64,000 bases of DNA from Alcanivorax sp. DP30 (GCF_009882945.1 NZ_WTUY01000004.1:272858-336857), one strand, 5' to 3'. Shown: positions 26,461 through 37,380, numbered from the stretch's first letter. The notes: generated by a model from the letters alone, not told the origin. Made by a program: numbers and translations.

Positions 26461-29400
26461 ACCCCGCAGCCTGATCGCCAGCTTCACCGGCCACAAGGTG
26501 GCCGCCAACCTGCTGATGCTGTTGATGCTGATGCTGGGCCTGCTTGGCCTCACCCGCCTCAACACCCAGCTGTTCCCCAACTTCGAGTTTGATTACGTCA
26601 CCGTCACCATTCCCTGGCGCGGCGCCAGCCCGGAAGACGTGCAACGCTCCATCACCATTCCGGTGGAGCAGGCCATCAAGACCCTGCCCAACACCAAGAA
26701 ACTGATCGCCCGCTCCCAGCAGGGAGCCGCCGCCTTCTTTATCGAACTGGAAGCCGGCACCGATCTTGGCCTGGCCCTGGATGAGGTGCGCCAGCGCATC
26801 GATTCCATCCGCAACCTGCCCCAGGATGCGGAACGCCCGGTCATCCAGAAGATCACCCGCTATTCGCTGGTCACCAGCATTCTGCTCACCTCCGAGAATG
26901 GCAGCCTGGAAGAATTGCGCCATCTGGCTCGCCAGATAGAGGACGAGCTGTTAGCGCTAGGGGTCGGCAAGGTGGAATATGCCGGCATGCCCGAAGAGGA
27001 GATGGCCATTCAGGTGCCCGCCGGCACCCTCCACGACCTGCGCATGACCCTGGGCGATATTGCCAACCGGGTGCGCAGCTTCAGCCAGGACACCCCTGCC
27101 GGCACCGTGGGCCGCGACGATGCCGCCAAGCAGCTGCGGGCCCTGGGCCAGCGCCGTGATGAACGCGCCTTCGCTGAGCTGCCGTTGATCACCACTGCTG
27201 ATGGCCAGCAGCTGACCCTGGGCGATGTGGCCATCATCGAACGGCGCCCCCGTGACGATCAGGCCACCCTGACCTACCAGGGCAACCCGGCCATTGAACT
27301 GCAGGCCTTGCGCGGCGAAGACGATGACATGCTGGAACTGGCTGACCGCATCCTCAGCTGGGGCGCACAGCGCCAGGCCAGCTTGCCGGAAGGGGTCACG
27401 CTCACCTTTCACTCCCAGGCCTGGAAGCTGGTGGAAGATCGCATTTCCACGCTGTTATGGAACGGGATTTCCGGCCTTGTACTGGTCATTCTCACCCTTT
27501 ATTTCTTCCTCAATGCCAGGGTCGCCTGGTGGGTCACCGTGGGCATTCCGGTGTCATTCATGGCCACGCTGGGGCTGCTGTGGTTCTTCGGCGGCACCAT
27601 CAACATGATCAGCCTGTTCGGCCTGATCCTGGCCCTGGGTCTGATCGTGGATGACGCCATCGTGGTCGGCGAGGACACCCTGACACATCTGCAGCAGGGG
27701 GAATCCGCCCACCGCGCCGCCTTGGGCGGGGCAAGGCGAATGTTCTGGCCAGTGGTCGCCTCCTCCACCACCACCATGGCCGCTTTCCTGCCACTGGGCA
27801 TGATGAGCGGCGCCATGGGCAAGATCGCCTTCGACATTCCCTTTGTGATGATCTGTGTGATCCTCGCCTCGCTGCTGGAATGTTTCCTGGTCCTGCCCGG
27901 CCACCTGCATCACAGTTTCCGGGGACTGCAGATCAAAAGCAGCGGCCTGCGTCAGCGCATTGACGACGGCTTCAACCGTCTGCGCGACGAGAAATTCCGC
28001 CCGCTGGTGCACTGGGCCGTGCGCCACCGCCACCTGGTCAGCGTCTCGGCCATCTGCGCCTTTGTACTGGCGCTCACCGTGGTGGCCACCGGCTGGCTCA
28101 GGTTCACTTTCTTCCCACCGGTGGACAGCGACCAGATCCGCGCCATCGCCGAATTCACCTCCGGCACCGACCAGGCCCAGGTGAATCAGTTTCTCGATCA
28201 TCTGGAAGAAACGCTTTATGCCACCAACGAAGAATTGGGTGGTCATCTGGTGCAGACCACCATCATGCACCATGGCGCCGCCGCCGGATTCCCCAGCCCC
28301 GGGGGCCGCCAGGACAAGAGCGGCGATGAATACGGCACCCTCATGGCAGAGGTCTACATCGGCGCCGATCGGGAAATCAGTAACGACGAGCTGATCAAGC
28401 AGTGGCGTGACAAGGTGAAACTGCCTGCCGGTCTCGAACAGCTGACCATTTCCCAGCCGGAGGCCGGCCCCCCGGGCAAGCCCATTGAGGTCAAACTCAC
28501 CGGCAATGATGCCGAATCCCTCAAGGAGGCCTCGCTGATCCTGCAGGAGCGTCTGCGGGAATTCTCCGGGGTCAGCAACGTGGACGATGATCTGCCCTAC
28601 GGCAAGGAGCAGCTCACCTTCCAGCTCACCCCCCAGGGGCGGGCGCTGGGACTGTCACTGAACGATGTGGCCGGTCAACTGCGCGCCGCCTTCGACGGCA
28701 ACCTGGCCCAGCTCTACAACGAGGAAGATGACGAGGTGGAAGTGCGGCTAATGCTGCCCGACAACGAACGCCGTCGCTTCAGCGCCATCGAACGCCTGCC
28801 CATCATCACCCCCCAGGGCGAAGCCGTGCCGCTGCGTGACGTCGTCACCTTCGATGCCCGCAAGGGCGTGGATCTGCTGCGCCGGGTCAACGGGGAACTG
28901 GCGGTCACGGTCTATGCCGATCTGGATCCGGAGCAGGGCAACGCCAACGCCATCATCGCTTCGCTCAAGGAAGAGACGCTGCCCGGGCTGCAAGCTCGCT
29001 TCGGGGTCGGCGTGGGCTACGAAGGCAAGCTCCAGGAGCAGGCGGACAACCTCCGAGATATGGCCACCGGTGCCCTGCTCGGGTTGGCCATCATCTATAT
29101 CGTGCTGGCCTGGGTGTTCAGTTCCTATTCCTGGCCGCTGGCAATCATGACCGCCATCTTCTTCGGGCTGACCGGCGCCGTGATTGGCCACCTGTTCACC
29201 GCCCCGTTTGGCATCAAGTTCTCCATGTTCTCGGCCATGGGTCTGTTCGGCCTGTCCGGGATTATCGTCAACGACTCCATCGTGCTGGTGAGTTTCTACC
29301 AACAGCTGGTGGCCGATGGCATGGAGCGGTTCGAGGCCATCGTGGAAGCCTGCGTACGACGCCTGCGCGCCGTGCTGCTCACCTCCATCACCACCATTGC

Positions 29401-30061
29401 CGGGCTGACACCGATCCTGTTCGAGACCTCCATGCAGGCCCAGTTCCTCAAACCCATGGCCGTGAGTCTGGTTTTCGGGCTGCTGTTCGGCACCAGCCTT
29501 ATTCTGCTGGTTGTGCCCGCCATGTTGATGATCATCGAGGAACAACGGGATCGCGTCCGGCATCTGGGACACACCCTGTCAGTCAGCAACTGGGGCAATC
29601 TGGCCAGAGCTGTGTGGCGCTTTGATCCGAGCCATTACCGCCGGCAACCAGGCCCCGAAGGACTCGGCGGCCACCTGTGGTGGGTGATGATTCTGGGCCC
29701 CTGGTTGTTGCTGATGGTGCTCGGCAAACTGCCCTTGATTATTACCGCGGCCAAGGCCGGCAACCTGCTGGTGGCAGTCTCCGGCGCCCTGCTGTGGGCA
29801 ACCATGATGGCTCTGGGCGGGCGGTTCCTGTGGCAACTGTTCCGGCGCCGCCAGCAAACCCCGTGCAGTGCCGCCCGCTGGCTGCTCAGCATCGGCATCG
29901 GCGGGCTGCTGGCAGCCGCCCTGGCTCCCCTGGCGGGCCCCGAGGCCACCCCCCTGGCCAATGCCTTCTGGTCGCAGAGCCGCACCGCCCTGTGGTTTGC
30001 CCTGATCATTCTGCCACTGCTGTTCTGGAGCCGGCGCAGCGCCAGCACCCTTACAAGGTAG
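26453..30061 (+). CDS. RND family efflux permease with a C-terminal membrane extension
   Basis: 1202 aa, whereas most AcrB/MdtB-type pumps have 1020-1060. The usual plan is visible: first segment (VAANLLMLLMLMLGLLGLTR), porter domain, helices with the proton relay (LFGLILALGLIVDDAIVVGE has the Asp pair), a second porter half and a second helix set (FGLSGIIVNDSIVLVSFYQQ). The normal end is near residue 1035; about 165 more residues add four hydrophobic segments (LWWVMILGPWLLLMVLGKLP, LLVAVSGALLWATMMALGG, LLSIGIGGLLAAALAPLAG, TALWFALIILPLLFW). Substrate unknown. Confidence 0.93.
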   Translation: MSEPRSLIASFTGHKVAANLLMLLMLMLGLLGLTRLNTQLFPNFEFDYVTVTIPWRGASPEDVQRSITIPVEQAIKTLPNTKKLIARSQQGAAAFFIELEAGTDLGLALDEVRQRIDSIRNLPQDAERPVIQKITRYSLVTSILLTSENGSLEELRHLARQIEDELLALGVGKVEYAGMPEEEMAIQVPAGTLHDLRMTLGDIANRVRSFSQDTPAGTVGRDDAAKQLRALGQRRDERAFAELPLITTADGQQLTLGDVAIIERRPRDDQATLTYQGNPAIELQALRGEDDDMLELADRILSWGAQRQASLPEGVTLTFHSQAWKLVEDRISTLLWNGISGLVLVILTLYFFLNARVAWWVTVGIPVSFMATLGLLWFFGGTINMISLFGLILALGLIVDDAIVVGEDTLTHLQQGESAHRAALGGARRMFWPVVASSTTTMAAFLPLGMMSGAMGKIAFDIPFVMICVILASLLECFLVLPGHLHHSFRGLQIKSSGLRQRIDDGFNRLRDEKFRPLVHWAVRHRHLVSVSAICAFVLALTVVATGWLRFTFFPPVDSDQIRAIAEFTSGTDQAQVNQFLDHLEETLYATNEELGGHLVQTTIMHHGAAAGFPSPGGRQDKSGDEYGTLMAEVYIGADREISNDELIKQWRDKVKLPAGLEQLTISQPEAGPPGKPIEVKLTGNDAESLKEASLILQERLREFSGVSNVDDDLPYGKEQLTFQLTPQGRALGLSLNDVAGQLRAAFDGNLAQLYNEEDDEVEVRLMLPDNERRRFSAIERLPIITPQGEAVPLRDVVTFDARKGVDLLRRVNGELAVTVYADLDPEQGNANAIIASLKEETLPGLQARFGVGVGYEGKLQEQADNLRDMATGALLGLAIIYIVLAWVFSSYSWPLAIMTAIFFGLTGAVIGHLFTAPFGIKFSMFSAMGLFGLSGIIVNDSIVLVSFYQQLVADGMERFEAIVEACVRRLRAVLLTSITTIAGLTPILFETSMQAQFLKPMAVSLVFGLLFGTSLILLVVPAMLMIIEEQRDRVRHLGHTLSVSNWGNLARAVWRFDPSHYRRQPGPEGLGGHLWWVMILGPWLLLMVLGKLPLIITAAKAGNLLVAVSGALLWATMMALGGRFLWQLFRRRQQTPCSAARWLLSIGIGGLLAAALAPLAGPEATPLANAFWSQSRTALWFALIILPLLFWSRRSASTLTR

Positions 30062-30366
30062 CAACTTGCCTGCAAGCGGCCCGAGTCTTGAGGAGCAGAC
30101 AAAAAGTTTCGAGTGACGAGAAGCGAGCCTGGATCGCTTGCAGGCAAGCTCCCACAGCTGCTGCGGAGAGAGGGACCTTCCGCACTGCAGGGGCCCGTGG
30201 AAGGATCGCTGCTTTTGGCGACATTTTGCGTCACAATGCATGCCGCAATTCGACAGATTACCTGCATGGGTTCAGCTGATATGATGCTGAATTGATCGCA
30301 TAGCAGAACGACAAAGATAACAAGACAGGCCACCAAAGCGGGATGGCCCGGTTTCAGGAGAGCAAG
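30062..30366. repeat. REP pair and heptad units after the RND operon
   Basis: A 13-bp perfect inverted repeat, CTTGCCTGCAAGC (30065-30077) and GCTTGCAGGCAAG (30137-30149), surrounds heptads TTCGAGT GACGAGA AGCGAGC (30108-30128). The right half, 30131-30157, is a REP unit with the ending CTCCCACAG. The remainder of the 305-base gap should hold the promoter of the receiver gene; I cannot place it. Confidence 0.65.
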
Positions 30367-30729
30367 ATGGCAAAAATCCTTGTAGTGGATGACTCCCCGA
30401 CGCAACTTACCAACCTGGTCAAGATCGTAGAAAACCAGGGGCATAGCGTCGTGACCGCCACCAATGGCATGGAAGGCGTCGACAAGGCCCGTGCAGAGCA
30501 GCCCGATCTGATTCTCATGGACGTGGTCATGCCGGAGCTGAACGGCTTCCAGGCCACCCGCAAGATCACCCGTGATCCCAATACCGAAAACATTCCGGTG
30601 ATCCTGGTCACCACCAAGGATCAGGAAACCGACAAGGTGTGGGGCGAACGTCAGGGCGCCTTCGGCTATGTGGTCAAACCACCGGTGGAAGCCGAGCTGG
30701 TGGCCATGATCAACAAGGCCCTGGGATAA
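30367..30729 (+). CDS. PilH-like single-domain response regulator
   Basis: 120 aa receiver domain only. AGGAG lies seven bases before the ATG at 30367. Acidic pair in ILVVDDSPTQL, phospho-Asp in LILMDVVMPELNGF, Thr/Lys in VTTKDQETDKVWGERQGAF and VVKPPVE. The stretch ILVTTKDQETDKVWG is close to PilH, the receiver of the Pil-Chp twitching system, but no pil or chp gene is near, so a PilH role is only suggested. Confidence 0.8.
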   Translation: MAKILVVDDSPTQLTNLVKIVENQGHSVVTATNGMEGVDKARAEQPDLILMDVVMPELNGFQATRKITRDPNTENIPVILVTTKDQETDKVWGERQGAFGYVVKPPVEAELVAMINKALG

Positions 30730-30783
30730 GCTCCCGGCGCCGCCAGATTCCAAGCCACAGCAGCCAATACAAGTCAATCTGTT

Positions 30784-30826
30784 AACGACCGGCATCATTC
30801 CCTATGATTCCGGTCGTTTTCGTTTT
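30784..30826 (+). terminator. intrinsic terminator after the receiver gene
   Basis: Perfect 9-bp outer stem AACGACCGG (30784-30792) / CCGGTCGTT (30810-30818), further ATCAT/ATGAT pairing inside, followed by TTCGTTTTT. Confidence 0.8.
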
Positions 30827-30874
30827 TAAACACCGGAGATCCGCCCGACACGGGTGTGCATATCAGGGAATATC

Positions 30875-33223
30875 ATGCGTAGTATTGAACAGATTATCGC
30901 CGAAGAAATCGGCTGCCAGGAACGCCAGGTCAACGCTGCAGTGGCGTTGCTCGACGAAGGTTCCACCGTCCCCTTTATCGCCCGGTACCGCAAAGAGGTG
31001 ACCGGCGGACTGGACGACACCCAGCTGCGTAATCTGGAAGAACGGCTGCGCTACCTGCGCGAGATGGAAGAGCGCCGCGAGGCCATCCTGAAAAGCATCG
31101 CCGAACAGGAAAAGCTGACTCCGGAGCTGGAGAAAGCCATCAAGGCGGCGGATACCAAGACCCGCTTGGAAGATCTCTACCTGCCCTACAAGCCAAAGCG
31201 CCGCACCCGCGCACAGGTCGCCCGCGAAGCCGGTCTGGAGCCCCTGGCGGACAGTCTGCTCACCGATCCCACCCAGGACCCCGAGGCTCTGGCCGCCGGC
31301 TACCTCAACGAAGAACACAAGATCGCCACCGCCAAGGACGCCCTGGACGGTGCCAAGCAAATCCTCATGGAGCGCTTCGCCGAAGACGCCGAACTGCTCA
31401 CCCGACTGCGGACCTACCTGTGGGACAAGGCCCAGATCCAGGCCAAGGTGGCCGACGGCAAGGAGAAGGAAGGCGCCAAGTTCAGCGACTACTTCGACCA
31501 CAGCGAAGCGCTGAAAGACATCCCCAGCCACCGTGCCCTGGCCCTGTTCCGTGGTCGCAATGAAGGCATCCTGCACGTCTCCATGGGACTGCCCGAAGAG
31601 CTGGAAACCGCCATTCCGCATCCCTGTGAAGCCATGGTGACTGCGGTCTCCGGCTGGAACCATGAAGGCCGCGCCGCCGATGACTGGCTCAAGGAAGTGA
31701 TGCGCTGGACCTGGAAGATCAAGCTCAACACTCACCTGGAAACCGAACTGCTGGGCCGCGTGCGCGAGCTGGGCGAGGAGGAAGCCATCCAGGTGTTTGC
31801 CCGTAACCTGAAGAGCCTGCTGATGGCCTCCCCGGCCGGCCCCAAGTGCACCATGGGTCTCGATCCGGGCCTGCGTACCGGGGTCAAGGTGGTGGTCGTG
31901 GATGCCACCGGCAAGCTGCTGGAGCACAGCACCATCTTCCCGCATCAGCCCAAGAACCAGTGGGACCAGTCCCTGTCCGTGCTGGCCGCCCTGTGCATGA
32001 AGCACAAGGTGGAACTGATTGCCATTGGCAACGGTACCGCCAGCCGAGAGACCGACAAGCTGGCCGGTGAAGTGGTCAAGGCCAGCAAGGGCAATATCCA
32101 GAAAATCATGGTCTCGGAAGCTGGCGCATCCGTGTACTCGGCCTCCGAAACCGCCGCACGGGAATTCCCCGATCTGGACGTGTCCTTCCGCGGCGCAGTC
32201 TCCATCGCCCGCCGCCTGCAGGACCCACTCGCCGAACTGGTGAAGATCGACCCGAAAGCCATTGGTGTGGGCCAGTACCAGCACGACGTGAGCCAGCTGA
32301 AGCTGTCCCGTTCCCTGGACGCCGTGGTGGAAGACTGTGTGAACTCCGTGGGCGTGGACGTGAACACCGCCAGCGCGCCGCTGCTGTCACGCATCGCCGG
32401 CCTCAACAGCACCATTGCCGGCAACATCGTGACCTACCGGGAAAAGCATGGCGCCTTCGGCTCACGCACCGACCTGAAACAGGTCCCTCGCCTGGGTGAC
32501 AAGACCTTTGAACAGGCCGCCGGCTTCCTGCGCATCATGGACGCCGCCAACCCGTTGGACAGCTCTTCCGTGCACCCGGAAGCCTATCCGCTGGTGGAAA
32601 AAATCGCCCAGAAACACGGCCGCCCGATGAAAGAACTGATCGGCGATGTGCCCTTCCTGAAGAAGGTCAACGCCAGCGAGTTCACTGATGACAATTTTGG
32701 TCTGCCCACCGTCACCGACATCCTCAGCGAGCTGGAAAAACCCGGTCGAGATCCACGTCCGGAGTTCAAGGCCGCAGTATTCAAGGAAGGGGTGGAAACC
32801 CTCAAGGACCTGAAGCCCTCCATGATCCTGGAAGGCACTGTCACCAATGTGACCAACTTCGGCGCCTTCGTGGATATCGGTGTTCACCAGGATGGCCTGG
32901 TGCATGTGTCTGCTCTATCCGACAAGTTCGTTGAAGATCCGCACACCGTGGTCAAGCCCGGCGACATCGTCAAGGTGAAGGTGCTGGAAGTGGATCTGGA
33001 CCGCAAACGCATCAGCCTGACCATGCGCATGGATGACCAGCCCCAGGAGAAAGCCGCCGGGCAGCGTCCTGCCGGTGCCCGCCCTGGCAATGGTGGCCAG
33101 CGTCGTCAGCAGGCTGGCAACAAGCCACGCGGTGGCGGCCAGCCCCAGCAAAGCGGCGGCACCTTTGCCGATCTGTTTGCCAAGGCCAAGCAAGACCAGA
33201 AAAAAGGCAAGAAACGCCTGTAA
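30875..33223 (+). CDS. tex: Tex family RNA-binding transcription accessory protein
   Basis: 782 aa; AGGGAA stands before the ATG at 30875. Order of domains: Tex N-terminal helices ([20 protein letters not shown]-type region), YqgF/RuvX-like domain ([20 protein letters not shown] near residue 327), HhH region ([20 protein letters not shown]), and an S1 domain near 645-715 ([20 protein letters not shown]). A Gly/Arg/Gln-rich tail closes it. Tex binds nucleic acid and aids transcription; it is usually a housekeeping, single-gene unit, as here. Confidence 0.95.
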   Translation: MRSIEQIIAEEIGCQERQVNAAVALLDEGSTVPFIARYRKEVTGGLDDTQLRNLEERLRYLREMEERREAILKSIAEQEKLTPELEKAIKAADTKTRLEDLYLPYKPKRRTRAQVAREAGLEPLADSLLTDPTQDPEALAAGYLNEEHKIATAKDALDGAKQILMERFAEDAELLTRLRTYLWDKAQIQAKVADGKEKEGAKFSDYFDHSEALKDIPSHRALALFRGRNEGILHVSMGLPEELETAIPHPCEAMVTAVSGWNHEGRAADDWLKEVMRWTWKIKLNTHLETELLGRVRELGEEEAIQVFARNLKSLLMASPAGPKCTMGLDPGLRTGVKVVVVDATGKLLEHSTIFPHQPKNQWDQSLSVLAALCMKHKVELIAIGNGTASRETDKLAGEVVKASKGNIQKIMVSEAGASVYSASETAAREFPDLDVSFRGAVSIARRLQDPLAELVKIDPKAIGVGQYQHDVSQLKLSRSLDAVVEDCVNSVGVDVNTASAPLLSRIAGLNSTIAGNIVTYREKHGAFGSRTDLKQVPRLGDKTFEQAAGFLRIMDAANPLDSSSVHPEAYPLVEKIAQKHGRPMKELIGDVPFLKKVNASEFTDDNFGLPTVTDILSELEKPGRDPRPEFKAAVFKEGVETLKDLKPSMILEGTVTNVTNFGAFVDIGVHQDGLVHVSALSDKFVEDPHTVVKPGDIVKVKVLEVDLDRKRISLTMRMDDQPQEKAAGQRPAGARPGNGGQRRQQAGNKPRGGGQPQQSGGTFADLFAKAKQDQKKGKKRL

Positions 33224-33336
33224 CATCGTAGGGGCAGTCAGACTGACTTTTCACCGTCACACAGCTGCCCCATGATTGTCGGATTACCGTCACACCCGCC
33301 GCCGGCAACGACCGGCGGCATGGACCGGGCCCAAGC

Positions 33337-34899
33337 ATGAAACAACTCGAACAGCGTATCCAAGCCCTGCTCGACTCCGATGCCGCCGCCACTCTGGCCG
33401 GTATCCGTCGCGGGATCGAAAAGGAAAGCTTGCGCATCACCACCGATGGCACGCTGGCGCAAACGCCCCATCCCGAGGCCCTTGGCTCCGCCCTGACGCA
33501 TCCCTATATCACCACCGATTATTCCGAAGCGCTGCTGGAATTCATCACCCCGGCCACCACCGAGGTGCACAAACCACTGGCGTTCCTGGAACAGCTGCAC
33601 CGCTATGTGTACAGCCACATCGGCGACGAAGTGCTGTGGGTGAATTCCATGCCCTGCATGATCAGCAAGGACAGCGACGTACCCGTCGCCCAGTACGGCA
33701 GCTCCAACGTGGGGCGCATGAAAACCGTCTACCGGGAAGGCCTGGGGCATCGCTACGGTCGCAAGATGCAGACCATTGCGGGCATCCATTACAACTTTTC
33801 CTACCCGGAAGAGTTCTGGAAACTGAACCAGCTGCTGGAAAAGGAGAACGCGCCGCTACAGGACTATATCTCGCGCCGCTACTTCGACCTGACCCGCAAC
33901 TTCCAGCGCTACTCCTGGTTGCTGGTATACCTGTTCGGCGCCTCACCGGCGCTGTGCAAATCCTTCCTGGCCGGGCGCGAGCATCAGCTTGATACCTTTG
34001 ACCACACCCTCTACAAGCCAAACGCCACCAGCCTGCGGATGAGCGATCTGGGCTACCAGAATAATGCCCAGTCCTCCCTGGCCATCAGTTACAACAGCCT
34101 GGATGAATACGTCGACACGCTGACCCATGCCATCAAGACCCCGGAAGCCGCCTACGAAAAGTTCGGAGTGAAAGATGCGGCCGGCAACTATCAGCAGCTC
34201 AACGCCAACATCCTGCAAATCGAAAACGAGTACTACTCGTCTATCCGCCCCAAGCGCACCATCAATCAGGGCGAACGCCCCACCACCGCTCTGCAGAAGC
34301 GCGGCGTGGAATATATCGAAATTCGCGCTCTGGACCTGAACCCCTTCGAGCCGGTGGGCATCAACCAGCAGGAGATCCGTTTCCTGGATCTGTTCGCCAC
34401 CTATTGCCTGCTGCGCGAATCCCCGCTGCTGGAGAAATGCGACTTCAACGCCAGCAAGGAAAACCTGCAACGCGTGGTCTACGAAGGCCGCAACACTGCG
34501 GTTGAACTGTGCAACTGGGGTAAGGCCGTCACCCTGAAAGACTGGGCCACGGAAAAGCTGGAACAGATGCAGCCCATCGCCGAACTGTTCGATCGTGCCC
34601 ACGGCGGCAGTGATTATGCAAACGCCCTGGCACGCCAGCAGGAAAAGATCTGCACCCCGGATGCCACCCCATCGGCGCGCATTCTGGAAAAACTGGAAAG
34701 CCGTCAGCAAAGCTTCTTCCAGTTCGCCATGAACCAGGCCCTGTCCCACCGCGATCACTTCCTGTCCCGCCAGCGTTGCGATGAAACCAACGCCCGTCTG
34801 GAACAACTGGCCGCCAGCAGCCTGTCAGAGCAGACCGCCTGGGAGCAAGCTGACAAGCAGACCTTCGACGAATATCTCGCTGACTACTTCAAGGATTAA
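33337..34899 (+). CDS. gshA: glutamate--cysteine ligase
   Basis: 520 aa, the length of the gammaproteobacterial GshA. Forms gamma-glutamylcysteine, the first step of glutathione synthesis, in the cytoplasm. Family motifs: RRGIEKESLRITTDGTLAQT, HPYITTDYSEALLEFITP, AGIHYNFSYP, and EIRALDLNPFEPVGI. The spacing from tex (113 bases) and lack of a visible terminator leave joint transcription open. Confidence 0.95.
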   Translation: MKQLEQRIQALLDSDAAATLAGIRRGIEKESLRITTDGTLAQTPHPEALGSALTHPYITTDYSEALLEFITPATTEVHKPLAFLEQLHRYVYSHIGDEVLWVNSMPCMISKDSDVPVAQYGSSNVGRMKTVYREGLGHRYGRKMQTIAGIHYNFSYPEEFWKLNQLLEKENAPLQDYISRRYFDLTRNFQRYSWLLVYLFGASPALCKSFLAGREHQLDTFDHTLYKPNATSLRMSDLGYQNNAQSSLAISYNSLDEYVDTLTHAIKTPEAAYEKFGVKDAAGNYQQLNANILQIENEYYSSIRPKRTINQGERPTTALQKRGVEYIEIRALDLNPFEPVGINQQEIRFLDLFATYCLLRESPLLEKCDFNASKENLQRVVYEGRNTAVELCNWGKAVTLKDWATEKLEQMQPIAELFDRAHGGSDYANALARQQEKICTPDATPSARILEKLESRQQSFFQFAMNQALSHRDHFLSRQRCDETNARLEQLAASSLSEQTAWEQADKQTFDEYLADYFKD

Positions 34900-35145
34900 A
34901 ACGCCAAAGGGGAGTAGCCCGTAACGCGTTCCGAAAGGTTGCGGCACGATTTCAGTTTTTCGGCACTCATTACCCGAAATCTGCGACTCCCCATGCCTTG
35001 CCCCCGGGGCCCCTGTCACACTCCCCATGACCACCCGTACACGTTGTTGCACTTTACGTCGCATTCACTACAAAAATTCGCGCTATTCCCCTATGCAACA
35101 TCACCGCCAATGCTAGTCTCAAAGCATGGATCAGGGAGATTCAGC

Positions 35146-35340
35146 ATGAATCCGAACCAGCAACAACGGAAGAAAGCCTACAATCAAGGCTGCATGTGGG
35201 GACTGGGCGGGGGTGACAGCAACCGCTGCCCTTATATGGCCGACGATCCGCTCACCCAATGGTGGTATCAGGGCTGGGAAGCCGGTATGGATGCCTGGAA
35301 CGAACGTAACCACCACACCAGCCCGGCCCGTCAGGCCTGA
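35146..35340 (+). CDS. rmf: ribosome modulation factor-like protein
   Basis: 64 aa; AGGGAGA precedes the ATG at 35146. The run [20 protein letters not shown] followed by [13 protein letters not shown] matches the RMF pattern (A..GY..G..G.....CPY......W..GW..A). RMF joins 70S ribosomes into inactive 100S dimers in stationary phase. An isolated gene, as rmf usually is. The 246-base gap before it should contain its promoter; TTGCAC at about 35047 is a weak -35 candidate. Confidence 0.88.
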   Translation: MNPNQQQRKKAYNQGCMWGLGGGDSNRCPYMADDPLTQWWYQGWEAGMDAWNERNHHTSPARQA

Positions 35341-35533
35341 GCTGCAGCCAGCCTCCTCGCGTCTGCCTGCCAGTTTCTGGGGAAGCAAGCGTACGACAGC
35401 GAGATATGCCCACCTTTCGGACTCACACAAAGCCACACGCCCGCCGTTGCGTCACGCCCCATTATCGCTCCAGCCTTGCCGCCACCGGTGCTTTTCCCTA
35501 ACCTTCCGGCGTCAACGAATGAAAGAGCCCACC

Positions 35534-36037
35534 ATGACGTCCATCATCCCTGCTCCGCGACTGCTTAACCTGCTTGCCCTGCTGGCCTGCATTTTTGCCA
35601 TGGCTGGCGCCCTCTATCTGCAACATGTGGATGGCCTGGAACCCTGCCCGTTGTGCATTTTCCAGCGCGTGGGGGTCATTGCCGCCGCCCTGATATTGCT
35701 GGTGGCCGCCGTGCATGGCCCGAAACGGATTGGCGTTCGCATCTACGCCGTACTCACCGCCCTGGCCGCCATCGGCGGCGGCGCGGTTTCCATCCGCCAT
35801 ATCTGGCTGCAGAACCTGCCGCCGGATCAGGTGCCCGCCTGTGGTCCCGGCCTGGAATACATGCTCGACGTCTTCCCCCTGCAGAACGTGGTCCAACAGG
35901 TGCTGGCCGGCTCCGGCGAATGTGCCGAGCTGGACTGGAGCTTTCTCGGCCTGAGTCTGCCGGCCTGGTCGCTGGTGGTCTTTTCCGGTCTGTTACTGGT
36001 GGCATTGATTCAGCTGTTCCGCCCTCTGCCACGCTGA
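35534..36037 (+). CDS. dsbB: disulfide bond formation protein B
   Basis: 167 aa with four membrane helices. CxxC pair in [14 protein letters not shown] and the second periplasmic pair in [10 protein letters not shown] ... [10 protein letters not shown] are the DsbB redox cysteines. It reoxidises DsbA and passes electrons to quinone. Start at 35534 has AAAGAG upstream; an in-frame ATG at 35519 is the alternative. Followed at once by the lrgA/cidA-like gene. Confidence 0.93.
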   Translation: MTSIIPAPRLLNLLALLACIFAMAGALYLQHVDGLEPCPLCIFQRVGVIAAALILLVAAVHGPKRIGVRIYAVLTALAAIGGGAVSIRHIWLQNLPPDQVPACGPGLEYMLDVFPLQNVVQQVLAGSGECAELDWSFLGLSLPAWSLVVFSGLLLVALIQLFRPLPR

Positions 36038-36043
36038 TTGACC

Positions 36044-36415
36044 ATGATCGACGGCCTCCTGATTCTGCTGTTTTTTCAGTTCCTCGGTGAAGTGGTCATT
36101 CGCCTCACCGGCCTCCCACTACCTGCCCCCGTACTGGGCATGGTGTTGTTGCTGCTCGCATTGCTGCTTAACGCCCCCTTCAGCCAGCGAGTCGCCCCGG
36201 CCGCCGGCGCCCTGATCAAGCACATCAGTCTGCTGATCTTTCCGCTGGGTGTGGGCATCGTGTTGCAGTGGGACCGCTATCAGGACAACGCCCTGGCCCT
36301 GGTCGTGGCCGTGGTGGGCGGCACCCTGCTCAGCCTTGTGCTGGTCACGCTCATGCTCAAGCTCCTGATGGGCGGCAAGCATCGGGAAAAGGGAGGCGAC
36401 GGCCATGGACACTGA
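36044..36415 (+). CDS. CidA/LrgA family membrane protein
   Basis: 123 aa, four membrane segments; LPLPAPVLGMVLLLLALLLN and FPLGVGIVLQWD are the family marks. Holin-like in fold; with its LrgB partner it has been tied to murein hydrolase control and to organic acid export. The gene overlaps the next by 11 bases and starts just after dsbB, suggesting one operon. TTG at 36038 is an alternative start. Confidence 0.9.
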   Translation: MIDGLLILLFFQFLGEVVIRLTGLPLPAPVLGMVLLLLALLLNAPFSQRVAPAAGALIKHISLLIFPLGVGIVLQWDRYQDNALALVVAVVGGTLLSLVLVTLMLKLLMGGKHREKGGDGHGH

Positions 36416-37133
36416 AATGCACGGCCTGGCAGGTCTGGTGCACACCCCCCTGTTCGGCATTCTGCTGACCCTGATCAGCTACCGTTTTGCCCTGTGGGTG
36501 TACGGCAAAAGCAATAGCCTGCCCCTGTTTCACCCCTTCCTGGTGGCCTCCATCCCGGTGATTGTGGTACTGCCCCTGGTGGGCGTGAACTACGAAGAAT
36601 ACCGCGAGCAAACCACCCTGATCGCCTTCCTGCTGGGCCCTGCCACGGTGGCCCTGGCCTGGCCCCTGTATCGCCAGCTGCATACCGTGCGCAGCGTACT
36701 CACCCCCATTATCATCGCCACCGTGATTGGCGCCTTCATTGCCGCAGGCATTTCCGTGGGCCTGGCCTGGTGGCTGGGTGCGCCGCAGGATGTGATCGCT
36801 TCCCTGGCCCCCAAATCCATCACCACCCCCATTGCTGTGGAAGTGGTGAAATCCACCGGCGGCTCGGAATCGCTTGTCGCCGGCGCCGTAGCCATCACCG
36901 GCATCGTCGGGGCGCTGGCAGCGGGACCGGTGTTCCGCTTGCTGAAAGTGAATGATGATCGCATCCGCGGCTTCGCGCTGGGCCTGGTTGCCCATGCCAT
37001 CGGTACTGCACGCGCCTTTGAATATGGTGAAAAAGCCGGTGCTTTCAGTGGCCTGGCGCTGGGTCTGTGCGGACTGGTCACCGCCCTGGCCTTGCCCTGG
37101 ATCTGGCCCTGGATTGCCGGATTCCTCTCCTGA
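36405..37133 (+). CDS. LrgB/CidB family membrane protein
   Basis: 242 aa polytopic protein. Marks of the family: LGPATVALAWPLYRQ, APKSITTPIAVEV and AHAIGTARAFEYGE. GGAGG lies before the ATG at 36405. Works with the CidA/LrgA-like product coded just before it. A weak hairpin followed by T-rich sequence at 37212-37243 may end the operon. Confidence 0.92.
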   Translation: MDTEMHGLAGLVHTPLFGILLTLISYRFALWVYGKSNSLPLFHPFLVASIPVIVVLPLVGVNYEEYREQTTLIAFLLGPATVALAWPLYRQLHTVRSVLTPIIIATVIGAFIAAGISVGLAWWLGAPQDVIASLAPKSITTPIAVEVVKSTGGSESLVAGAVAITGIVGALAAGPVFRLLKVNDDRIRGFALGLVAHAIGTARAFEYGEKAGAFSGLALGLCGLVTALALPWIWPWIAGFLS

Positions 37134-37380
37134 GCTGTGCGCCGGGACACACTTTCCCGGCCCCGGCCTCACAAGCACAAAAACCTCTCTGGTTATAAAA
37201 AATTCGTCTTTAGCGGCAAGTTCCTGACCGCTCTCTGTTTTTTCCGATCAAGCCGTTCGGCAAAGTATCACGCCCCATTCTGCCCATTGCGATCTCCCGT
37301 ACCGACAGCCTAGTCTCGATAGCCCGTAGGGAAAACGGCACAGCGTCATCACTCAGCCATTCCACTAAGGAGGACACACA

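Noticed and set aside
30367-30729. Calling the receiver gene pilH outright
   Set aside because: Sequence is close, but there is no Pil-Chp context, and other single-domain receivers share the same motif.
30863-32284. Minus-strand open frame of 473 codons
   Set aside because: Antisense to tex, which has clear domains.
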